Below the pieces are notes generated by a model that ran no database searches, was not told the DNA's origin, and saw only the letters and a program-made list of their open reading frames with translations. Source: Doris montereyensis (lineage: Eukaryota > Mollusca > Gastropoda > Nudibranchia > Dorididae). Taken from it: a stretch of DNA of 64,000 bases. Of this stretch, positions 1 through 10,700 are shown piece after piece. Numbering within the stretch: the stretch's first letter is position 1; each line of letters opens with the position of its first letter. The stretch lies in NCBI GenBank assembly GCA_037039925.1, contig JAXRKP010000101.1:72501-136500 (forward strand), written 5' to 3'. Made by a program: the position numbers and the translations under genes.

Positions 1-83
1 CCCAGGCCTACTGCGCTGCTGCATGGGATCCCTTTACCAAAAGGACGTACCCAGAAATGAAAAAGGCAGCGCTGTGCAGTGAG

Positions 84-245
84 ATACGTCACTGTGATCC
101 CAACAGTAGATCCCAACAGTAGTGTCACCAAATAGAGTAGTGTCACCAAATCCCAACAGTAGTGTCACCAAATCCCAACAGTAGTGTCCCCAAATTATGA
201 TCCCAACAGTAGTGTCACCAAATCCCAACAGTAGTGTCACCAAAT
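84..245. repeat. Minisatellite, about 22-bp unit
   Basis: About six imperfect copies of a unit containing CCCAACAGTAGTGTCACCAA lie in tandem, some shortened. The minus-strand open frame over this stretch is a by-product of the repeat. From 246 to about 950 I recognise no gene or element. Confidence 0.85.
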
Positions 246-1501
246 CACTAGGACTACTGAGTGACAAACATTGGCACAGCGCCGTAAGTTCACCAGATTG
301 GTCATGACACGCTGTATTCTGATCAAAGAAGTTGCTGTCCTCAAACATCCATTCTTCAGCAGCTATACACCGAGAATAAGGTCTAATAACGGGCACAAGC
401 TCCAACGATACCAATCTAGGTGTGACAGCTCCAGAATGGAATGAGCTTCCAGCTAGCATTACAAACGCCCAGACCATATAACAATTTAAACAACGTGTAC
501 ACGAATTCATTTCAAACTTGTATCCGTAAAACCATCTGCGGGATAGGTCAACAGGCCCTTCGCAGATTAACGAACAGCAACAGAGACAAACACGTTTCCT
601 TTTAACAAGCTTTCACTTAGATTTTCACCGAGTAATTAGGCATCGGACTAGACAAAATTCTGTCCTAGACTTACTGTCCAATTTCTGTTGAACAAATTGA
701 ACTGATACCAGGTTTGAGTGAGCATGATAGATTACCGTACATTGTTAACCCTCTGAGACGAAATCCAACTAAACGTAAAGGTCTTCTCGGAAGCATGCAT
801 GAATAGTGGTATAAAGAATTTTTAGTAGATATCTTATTCAACAACACTATAGAAATATGAACATTCATTCCCTGTGGAACCGTGTTAAGAAAAATCCTAT
901 TTTGAAACAAGAAGAAAATGTACCGACAAAACTCACAACCACCTAACATAACAAGCCATGGATGACTACGGAAACCAAACTTGTGTTGAGGAAAAAGGAA
1001 AATCGGTTAAAAAAGTAAAATTGTCCTGATTTGAAACCATAATACGAAAAAAGGTATCTGGAAATCAAACGAGCTGCCTCAAAACAATGTAGAAGAGCAT
1101 AACGCAACATTTATTGATACAATTATTGACGGGGACACCGGACAATCATCAGCAGCTCTGGTCTTGTGTTAAAAGTAAAAATATAGAGATAGAAAATACG
1201 AATTGCTCTACTGAAAGACATAAATGAAAACCTTATTATTCAAATTGCTAAGAAAAGAAAGCTCACACCCTTAACGAATATTTTTCCTCAATACTCTCCG
1301 GCCCATTTGACATGGTTGACGGAAAGCTTACAGGAAAGAAGGTTGACAACATGGAGAACATTTGTACCTCTGAGAAAGGCATTCTTACACTAATGTTGAA
1401 TATAAATGAGATCAAGGCCTTTGATCCAGATGGCATATCGGCGAAATTTCTGAAAACATTCGCGTATGAGTTGGCCCCTTTTAAACACCCTAAAACCAGG
1501 A

Positions 1502-1713
1502 CAGTGTTCACTCTATTTTTGTGTAGTCTGTGCACATTAAATATTTGGTGTTGTGCAAAATTGACGGCATAATCCCATTTATGTGAAATTAATTTTTGTT
1601 TGAATTTTGTGCATGATGTTGATTTTTAATTGTGTGTGCATACATTTTTCAACTGTGCGCACATTTTCCCCTGTTGTGCGTGCGCACATGCGCACATCTT
1701 AGAGGGAACGTTG
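1502..1713. mobile_element. hAT-like MITE inside the LINE
   Basis: The element starts CAGTGTTCACTCTA and ends TTAGAGGGAACGTTG, an imperfect terminal inverted repeat of hAT type. It is flanked by AACCAGGA (1494-1501) and AACCAGGG (1714-1721), an 8-bp target duplication with one mismatch. Removing it and one flank rejoins the LINE frame around GIVSEDWK. It is 212 bp long and has no coding capacity. Confidence 0.7.
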
Positions 1714-1755
1714 AACCAGGGAATAGTTTCTGAAGACTGGAAATATGAAAATAGC

Positions 1756-1848
<93 letters not shown>
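1756..1848. repeat. (TAA)n microsatellite
   Basis: About 30 nearly perfect TAA triplets within the LINE relic. Confidence 0.95.
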
Positions 1849-1849
<1 letters not shown>

Positions 1850-3474
1850 GTGACCATTTTTATAGCGTTACTTCTCAAGTATTAAAAAGATCTGGGCGCT
1901 TTACAATAATGGAAACGTTTTTGTTGACATAAAAGAACAATAACACATAGATCATATTTGAAAGTTTTATAACATCAGTAGCTAATTGATTATTTCGATA
2001 TTAATGCTATAACATGATTGATATGACAGTTTAAAGAAAGATGACAGGAACAGGGCTGACAATTACGGGCCAGTTTTATTACGTGCAAACTTGGAACATG
2101 CGATCTGCAGTAATATTATGAGACAACTTGGCAGCCACACTCTGGTGACAGGATATTCAATACGGATTCCACAAATACAGTTCCCTACGAATCCGCAGCT
2201 CATCACTGCATGCAGAGATTTTGCACATATCATTAATTTCGAAAAGGTTATTAGAAGAGATCAGACAAAGGCCATCGTCTTGGATTTTAGTTTCGACAAA
2301 TTGCACCACAGAAGCTTCTTTAAATTGATTGATCACCATCGGGTGTCATAAAATACCCACATGTCGATAACATTATTGCTTTCAAAGCGCCCACAATCGG
2401 TTATGGTTGAAAATCACACATCAACTTCACCTCCTATTCTTTCTGGTGTACCACAAGGAACTGTATGAGCCCCCCTCCTCTTCCTCAAATATACATGAAC
2501 GAAATGCCAAAAAAAAGAATAACAAAGGCCTTTAAAATAAGACTGCTGATGATAGTCTTTTAAACAGAGAGATTAACACCACGAAGGATCCAGAGATACT
2601 AGAAAAAGATCTGAACAGTCTACAGGCCTGTGAGCAAGAATGAAAGAAGGAATTTCATCCGAAAAAAGTATCAACTAATTCGAATAACAAACAAAAAGGG
2701 ATAAAATGACGAAAGCCAGTATATGCATTACATTCGCAACGAGAAACTATAGACACCATCAAAACATTGACTCTAGGCGATAACGTGTCACAGCAAGAAT
2801 ACAGCGACAAAGTATGTAAAAAGGCAATTACCAAACTGGGCTTGTTGAGAAGAAACTTGAAGTCAATGTATAGTCATAAAACAACAACAACAACAACAAC
2901 CTAACAACATAAGAGAAAAATGTTGCAAAGTCTTTTTAAGGCCAATATTGGAGCACAGTCCTATTGTTTGGGACCCACAATCTAAGAAACAAGTGGACAC
3001 GCTCGAACAGTAAATACAGAAAAGAGCGTGCAGATTTGTTCATAACAAACACAGAAGAAGTGAAAGCGTGAGCGAAATGTTAAAGAATGCAAGCTGCCCC
3101 CCCCCCTGAGTGAAATACGTACAAGGCAAAAAGTCAAGACCTTTATAAAGAAAGCCAAGGACAAACAATAATTCCATATCAAAAGTCTTGAAAGTAACCC
3201 AAGAAAAAGTAACACAAACATAATATATTGTTCCACTTTCACGAGCGAACGTCCATCTCAACTCTTTCATTCCGCATATCATCCGGTTATGGAATTCCCA
3301 TGCCCGAAAATACAGGAACATAAATGATATCACCAATTCAGGTATACAAACTAAAAAAATCAATAACACCACTCTGAGGCACATCTAGGTAGGCTACGCC
3401 TGTTTGTCTGCTTGCCCACTTCACTCACACAGTCGCGATTATCTTCATCCACATGAAACTGTGACCAACTGTAT

Positions 3475-4075
3475 TGGAATGAAATGAAAATCGTTCCATG
3501 TCTTTGGGTAAAAAAAAATAATGTATTATCATATCGTGCCAGAGGCTAGATATGTAATTTGGCTTTTAAATGCCCTATACATCTTAATACAATAATTGAG
3601 TTCTTTTTACCAACATACATGACTTTACATTTGGAAATGTTGAAATTGCCATTTTTCAAACCATCTAAACAAATAATATAAATCATTTTGCAATATTGAT
3701 GGTCTGGGAATAAACAGTTGTATCATCCGCAAAAACAATATTTTACAATTAGAATTTATTGTATTAGGAATATCTTTTATATATAGTATAGGCTAAATAA
3801 GAGAAACCATATCACGCTACCCCGAGGAACATCATTTTTAACGGGTCTCAAATCAGAGCTTTCATTTTAAACTATAACTCTCTGACTGCGATTTGATAGG
3901 AAATATTTAATCCAATATAATATATCACCAAACTGAAGCTTTTCAAATAGTCTTTCATGGGGTACTGAATCAAAAGTCTTTCGAAAATCCAAGTATAAAA
4001 CACCAATAGTTTTTTTATCCTCAATATATTTAGTGAAATCTTTCGTAACCTCCAATAGTTGGGTTATACAAGATC
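3475..4075 (-). mobile_element. Second LINE reverse-transcriptase relic
   Basis: Minus-strand translation gives GVLYLDFRKTFDSVPHERLF near 3950-4010, then KNDVPRGSV (a degenerate GVPQGS motif) near 3830, and an ADD-type active-site remnant near 3745 in another frame. It is 5'-truncated at the TAC microsatellite at 4089 and broken by stops. It lies head to head with the LINE at 955-3390 and differs from it in sequence, so it is a separate insertion. Confidence 0.65.
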
Positions 4076-4087
4076 GTTTACTGTGAA

Positions 4088-4088
<1 letters not shown>

Positions 4089-4151
<63 letters not shown>

Positions 4152-4152
4152 G

Positions 4153-4233
<81 letters not shown>

Positions 4234-4234
4234 T

Positions 4235-4297
<63 letters not shown>

Positions 4298-4302
4298 CAC
4301 TT

Positions 4303-4371
<69 letters not shown>
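4089..4371. repeat. (TAC)n microsatellite
   Basis: About 94 TAC/ACT triplets with a few substitutions. They produce spurious poly-Ser, poly-Thr and poly-Val frames. Confidence 0.95.
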
Positions 4372-4423
4372 ATACTAATAATTGTAATCAGGATGATGAT
4401 GTTGATGATGATAACAATAATGG

Positions 4424-4426
4424 TAA

Positions 4427-4467
<41 letters not shown>

Positions 4468-4486
4468 AATAATAATAATAATAATG

Positions 4487-4579
<93 letters not shown>

Positions 4580-4603
4580 TAATAATAACAATAATAAATA
4601 ATA

Positions 4604-4664
<61 letters not shown>
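4424..4664. repeat. (AAT)n microsatellite
   Basis: Two runs of AAT triplets, broken near 4465 and 4580, separated from the TAC tract by about 50 bp. Confidence 0.95.
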
Positions 4665-4667
<3 letters not shown>

Positions 4668-5750
4668 TTACATGTAGATTAATAATAACGATAAATCCAA
4701 CTTCCCACCTGGTTTCGATTTTCCCAGGTTGTAACTCAGTTGTGTATTCTATCCTAGAAATTTTTCTACTTTCGATTTTACATTTGATAGGCCTAACTAA
4801 AGTTCATCGATGTCTTGATTGAATTTGAATTTGCTGTATGCAGCAAAGTAGCGACAAGTCTCTTACATAGGCCAAAAGATTTCGATTTGTGGATTTTTTC
4901 TTCTTCTTAAATTAATATTGTTTAAGGCTAACCTCTAGATTTTCTAGGTGTATTTTGTTGTGCAAATGTGTGCATTGCGACGGCACCCTATGAAAACAGT
5001 GTGTACTGAGTACTGAGTGTTATAGGTCTAGATTCTAGATCTAGAGCTAAAATCTATGTAGATCTATTTATTGTAAAGGTCTAATAAAATAATTTATTTA
5101 TGAGGAACGAAACCATTATTTAGTTCTATAATCTAATGGTAAACTGATTTAAAGTAGAGCTAGATCTAGATTTATAGCTTTATACCTACTTCACTTCTCT
5201 AGGCTAAAACTCAAGGCTGAAAAATGCGAGTGCTTAATTAATTCCTTGAATTTCAGTAGAGAAGAGAGGTGTGAAATGTAAATAGGACCTTGAAAAACAA
5301 GCAGTAGTGTGGCAGCATCAATTGCACATTGCTAGAACGCTTGAGGCTGGATGATCTACAGCTAGATTTCTAGTTTTAAGTCTAATCTAGATCTAGATTC
5401 TAATTTCTAAAACTAGAATCTGAATTCAGTATAACTAGCATCTTTCTTCTGCTTAAAACAATTTACGCCTCAAAGTTGGGATGTGCAGGTAGTAAGTGCT
5501 CTCATATACCGCGAGTGAACGTTTTCAGGAATAGATCTAAACGAAGGAAAGAAAAAAACTGAAAAGCAGTCATTTCAAGATCTAGATCTACACAAGACCA
5601 TCACAATCCATTAAATTTTTATTTTATTTAAATAAATAACATTTTCATAGCGCAATACATTGTGAACGATTTTAGACATTAAATATGAAGCAGTGACCAT
5701 GTAAAACATTGATTCTATTCTATTTCTTACACAATTTATTTAAACAGACT
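4665..5750. other. AT-rich intergenic DNA rich in AGATCTAGA motifs
   Basis: No gene is seen. Overlapping AGATCTAGA/TCTAGATCT words recur between about 5030 and 5590. A similar cluster lies at 50440-50960. Confidence 0.5.
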
Positions 5751-5759
5751 AATGATAAA

Positions 5760-6766
5760 GGTAGTGTTAATTGCTACAGAGTGAGGATGTAGCAATTAAC
5801 ACCACGTTAATTGCTACAGAGTGATGATGTGAGCAATTAACACCATGTTAAGTGCTACAATTGATGTAGCAATTAACACCACATTAATTGCTACAGAGTG
5901 ATGATGTAGCAATTAACACCATGTTAAGTGCTATTAGAGTGATGATGTAGCAATTAACACCACATTAATTGCTATGATGTAGCAATTAACACCACGTTAA
6001 TTGCTACAGAGTGAGGATGTAGCAATTAACACCACGTTAATTGCTACAGAGCGGATTGGTAGCTCTTCTGCATTTGGAGAATATATACATGATCCCACCA
6101 GCAACGCCTCCAACCAACCACCCACCACATTATGATCCTACCAGCAACACCCTCCAACCAACAACCAACCACCCACCACATTATGATCCCACCAGCAACA
6201 CCCTCCAACCAACAACCAACCACCCACCACATTATGATTATGATCCCACCAGCAACACCCACCAACAACCACCCACCCACCCATGACATTATGATTATGA
6301 TCCTACCAGCAACGCCCTCCAACCAACAACTAACCACCCACCACATTATGATTATGATCCCACCAGCAACACCCACCAACAACCACCCACCCACCCACGA
6401 CATTATGATTATGATCCCACCAGCAACATCCACCAACAATCACCCACCCATTTTGAATTTGATACATTATGATTATGATTTGGCCTCCAACCAACAACTA
6501 ACCACCCACCACATTTTTTGGACTTGACAACAACCACCCACCCACCCGGGACAAATCTGAACCAACCAACCAAAATGTTTTTGACTTTGAATTTGACTCT
6601 TCCTCTTTAGGCCACTCTTTTTAATTGACAAATCTGAACGGTAATTGCTATTCATCTTCACTCTTTAGCCACTCTGTAACGTGGTGTTAATTGCTACATC
6701 CTCACTCTGTAGCAATTAACGTGGTGTTAATTGCTACATCCTCACTCTGTAGCAATTAACGCTACC
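5760..6766. mobile_element. Fold-back element with 9-bp target duplication
   Basis: The 1007-bp element begins GGTAGTGTTAATTGCTAC and ends with the inverted version, GTAGCAATTAACGCTACC. The direct repeat AATGATAAA flanks it at 5751-5759 and 6767-6775. The left end (5761-6051) and right end (6676-6765) are tandem copies of the same 40-bp unit in opposite orientation. Each unit contains the palindrome GTAGCAATTAAC, a 5-bp spacer, then GTTAATTGCTAC. The middle is a separate CCACC-rich array. There is no transposase. A 9-bp duplication would suit a MULE-like origin, but the family is not recognised. Confidence 0.75.
6075..6540. repeat. Internal tandem array of the fold-back element
   Basis: Units of about 50-60 bp containing CCCACCAGCAACACC and ACCACCCACCACATTATGAT, with variable AAC/CCA expansions. 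The open frames on both strands here are repeat artefacts. Confidence 0.85.
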
Positions 6767-7251
6767 AATGATAAAAATATGGCATGACTAAATGATCAAA
6801 GCATAGCATCAAATGTAAGAATAAATGCATTAAAAATGATGGGATCAATGAAATTTAATTTGTAAAAAGATGAGTTTTTAAATGTTTTCTTGAAGTATCA
6901 AGACATGTCAATTGCCCACTGATATGGGGATACTATTCCAGACTTAAGAAGCTGTTTAAGAGAAAGGCTGTTCTCCTAGAGATTTTTAATTAGTTCTGGG
7001 GAATTCAAATTTTAATGTGTCCATTGATGATCTGAGTCTTCGTCATAGAACATATGATAAGCGTGTCTGAAATGTAGGATGGTGCTAAGTTATGAATGCT
7101 CTTATGGCAGACTGTTGCTAGCTTATTATAAATTATTCTTTTCTACCCATTTTTTGTTGTATTACATCTTTGTTTTATTCTGAACTGTGCTTTAAAATAA
7201 TAATTAAAAAAGAAGCTCTTTTAATGTTTTAGTTTTAATCTTTTTTTCCAG

Positions 7252-7310
7252 CTGTTGTAAGATAACTGAACTGAAAAATGCCTGGGACTAGGAGATAAAC
7301 AAAGGTTTCA
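7252..7310 (+). promoter_or_regulatory. 5' leader of the ASTE1-like gene with a short uORF
   Basis: A strong acceptor (TTTTTTTCCAG ending at 7251) suggests that a 5'-UTR intron ends here. An upstream ATG at 7278 opens a six-codon frame closed by TAA at 7296-7298, 12 bp before the chosen start codon at 7311. No promoter elements could be identified. Between 6776 and 7251 I see nothing else. Confidence 0.45.
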
Positions 7311-7715
7311 ATGGGTATGATATATTTATGGTCTTATTTGAAGGCGAGGAGGCAGACTTTTTTTGAAAAAGTTGATCTCGTCAAAGTTGCAAAGTCACGG
7401 CCAAATGGCATACACATTCTTGTGGACTTTTACAGTTGGGAACATTATATGAAGTCTGTATTTTCTAAAACGACAACTGTTTTGTTTGATCATCCCTATC
7501 TTGCCTTTGACGGTGGAGAGTACAAGCTGTTTGATTCCTTCATCAGGAATTTTATTCAAGTTCTTAGAAGTGTAGGCATTGAGTTAGTGTTTTATTTGGA
7601 TGGCGCCAAAGGGAGCTCTGCGTTTGCCACGGAGCAAAAATGGGCGACATGGAAAGCTCGACACTTCCAAGAACAGCAGAGGGCGGTCGAAGTCATGGAC
7701 TATTTGCGCGGAAGG
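7311..7715 (+). CDS. ASTE1: ASTE1-like exon 1 (N-terminal XPG-like domain)
   Basis: Encodes 135 residues, from MGMIYLWSYL to MDYLRGR. The start is chosen because MG plus a short hydrophobic stretch is the family's processed N-terminus. GIHILVDFYSW carries the first acidic residue, and GIELVFYLDGAKG carries the next. The donor is AGG/GTGATG, phase 0, which joins cleanly to exon 2. Reading on instead would stop four codons later. Confidence 0.8.
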
Positions 7716-10700
7716 GTGATGCCATCTTAATATTGTATCATTGTTGACGTTGAAATTCAGATTACATGTTTTCATATGAAGCTTCTGTCTTTACTTTGAG
7801 TGCCAGTCATCAATTTATCGATATTTCCACGAGACTGTTCTATGCTAAACGCTGATGTATCGTTTGTGTGTGTTTCATCACACTGAAAGGTAGAATGGGA
7901 ACTGATAAAGAAACAAAGAAAGAAAGACTTATACTGCTAAAATTGTGAGGAACGCCCACAAACGATACATCAGCGGTCTGCATAGAGCAACCTACCAGAA
8001 ATACCGATAGATGAGCGATTGGCGCTTAATGTTTAGCAAAGCTTATTCTTTCTTTCTCTACCGGTTCCCATTCTACCTTTCGGTGTATGGGTTCAAATGC
8101 CTGAGATGATCTTTTTCCAGGATGCCCTGTCCTGACATTTTCTGTTTCCTTTCAAAAAAGTTAAATTTCTATGCTTCAATGCCTCTTTTATATCTTCTTC
8201 CCACTTTCTCTGAGGTCTGCCTTTTGGCATTTTACCTTGGGCTTTAACACTATACTGATTTAGCTATTTTATTATCATTCATACTGTTTACATGCCCAAA
8301 CCATCTCAATTGATTTGTTTCTATCTTAGTTTTTATGTCATCTGCTTTGGTTTGATATCTTATTGTTGTGTTTCTGACTTTGTCTCTTTTTTTAGTTTTC
8401 CCTACTACTCTTCTTAGATATTTCATTTCAGCTGCCTGTACTCTACTGTATTCTTTACTGTCTAAGGTCCAGGTTTCGCTGCCATAGAGGAGAGTAGGAC
8501 AATAAATTGTATTGTGTACTGCCATTTTGGTTTTGTTGACAGTTTTTGCTTACCTACAAATGCCTTTCCAAGATGGTTATATATTGCACTTGCCTTTTTG
8601 ATTCTCTGGCTGATTTCTTCTCTTAGTTTTCCCATTGAGTTAATTATTACTCCTAGGTAATTGTAGCTTTGAACTTGTTCTAAATTCTCCCTGCCCAATT
8701 TAAGATTTTGTGTTTTAGCTTCCCTAGTTACTAGCATTATTTTGGTTTTCTTTGCATTTACTCTCATTCCTCTTTTATTTAGTTCATTGTTCATAATGTT
8801 GATATTCGACTGAAGGTCACTTTCTGATTTTCCAAACCGAAGTAAATCATCGGCAAATGAAAGCATTGATACATTTACTGGTTTGAGCTTCCACATACCT
8901 ATATTCATTTTCTTCATTTTTGAGGATGCCTTTGCGACTGAATCCATAAATGTGATAAACAAGAGAGGACTTAGGATACAACCCTGTCTTACTCCTATAT
9001 CTACATCAAATTCTTCAGATACATTTCCAGCTACCCTCACTGCGCATGTTGGTTTATTGTAAAAACTTTTAATGGCTTCTATTAAATTTTGCTCTATATT
9101 GTGTTCTTTTAAGGAATGCTATAGTTTGTCCCTCTTCACAGTGTCAAATGCCTTTTCTAAGTCAATAAAACACAGGTGCAGGTCAATGTTTCTCTCAAGG
9201 AATTTTTCTATTATTTGTCTAATTGTAAATATGTGGTCTTGTACATTTCTTCCAGGTCTAAATCCACTGTGATGCTCTTCAATCTGATCCTCTACTCTTT
9301 TCCTTAGTCTCATTTCCAGTAGCCTTGCATATACATTTCCTGGAACGCTAAGTAGTGATATCGCTCTATAGCACCTGTATGGACTTCCATGCTTGTTGAC
9401 ATATTGCATGTAGTAGTTTGTCTGCCTCTCTCCCTTGGTTTTTAATCTTTTCTGGATAAACTTGATCTGCTCCTGGGGCTTTTCCTAATTTCATTTTTCT
9501 TATAGCTTTGGATTTCTTCCATTGATATATTTACATCTTCAGCTGTTTCCTCTGGATTACTTGTTACTCTTACTAGTCTTACTAATTGATCTTTACTCCT
9601 TGTTTCATACGTTCTGGGGTGATTATGTAATTGGTGAATATGCTTTCTCCATGTTTCCATGATTTCGCTGTCTTCTTTCATTATTTCTCCTTTGGCATTC
9701 TTAATTTGACGTATTGAACATGCTTTGGTCTTTCTCATGCTCTTCATTGCCGCCCAGAACAGCATTTGATTTCCTTGATAACTTTCTTGAAGTCTTTGTC
9801 CAAACTCTTACCACTGTTCCTGTTTTGCTTTCCTAGTTTCCTCTTTGGCGATAGTTCTTTTAGTCACATAATCTATCCTATCCTCTGATCTCTTTGTTTG
9901 CAAGTATTTCTTCCAGGCATCCTTCTTTTCTTTGATCTTAGTCTTGACGTTCTCGTTCCACCATGCTGTTCTTTTCCTATCTTCTTTAATTTGTTTCCTA
10001 CCACAGACCTCTTTGAGTACAACTGAGGAATGTTTCTTTATACATCTGCCACTTTTCATCTATTGTGCTATCATTCAAATCCATCTGTCTTTCACTGATA
10101 ACTCTTTTTATCCTAGATTGGTATACCTGTTTTGCTACTGGTTTATTTAATTCCTCTATTTTGAGTTTAGTAGCTTTCTCCTCTTTCCTTTTCTGTTTGT
10201 TTTCTTTAGTCAGTAATCTCATTTTGGCAATCACTAAGTGATGATCACTAAATATTTCTGCTCCTCTGTTTACTCTTGCATCCAATGTACTGAAAAAAGG
10301 GAGCTGCTAACTATTATGTAGTCTATCATTGACTTTTCACACCTGTCTTCATTTACTCTTGTATATTTGTGGATATCTATGATGAATAAAGGTGTTGGGT
10401 ATCTTCATGTTATTCTTTAGGCAAAGATCTATTAGTTTTCTCCATTTGGAGAAGTTGTTGTCTCTCCTTCTTTACCTATTATTCCTCCTGACGTTTCTAC
10501 ATTGTTGCCTACTCTAGCATTTAAATCTCCTAAAAGCATTAGTTCCTGTTTGTGTTTAAGATTGTCTCCAGCTATTTGTAAATCGTTTTCGAAGATATCT
10601 TTTTCTTCTTTGGGGACATCTTCGTTTGGTCCATAAGCTATTAATAATTTAATTTCTCTTCCTTTTGGTTAAATATTTACCTCTAATAGCCGTGGGCTTA

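Larger units (their letters stand above)
955..3390 (+). mobile_element. Decayed CR1/Jockey-like LINE, ORF2 relic
   Basis: Broken translations in all three + frames, in the right order, match a non-LTR reverse transcriptase. A basic pre-RT segment (PWMTTETKLVLRKKENRLKK) lies near 955-1015, NEIKAFDPDGISAKFLKTF at 1407-1460, GIVSEDWK near 1721, AIVLDFSFDKLHHRSFFKL near 2270, a GVPQGT-like motif near 2445, ADDS near 2548, and a C-terminal segment with GLLRRNLKSMYSH and VWDPQSKKQ between 2840 and 3000. Many stops and frameshifts make it inactive. A hAT-like MITE and a TAA microsatellite interrupt it. The clade is assigned by motif style and is uncertain. Confidence 0.7.

Noticed and set aside
1263..1535. 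Minus-strand 90-codon frame
   Set aside because: Shadow of the + strand LINE reverse transcriptase.
3867..4591. Poly-Ser, poly-Thr, poly-Val and poly-Tyr frames
   Set aside because: Translations of TAC and AAT microsatellites.
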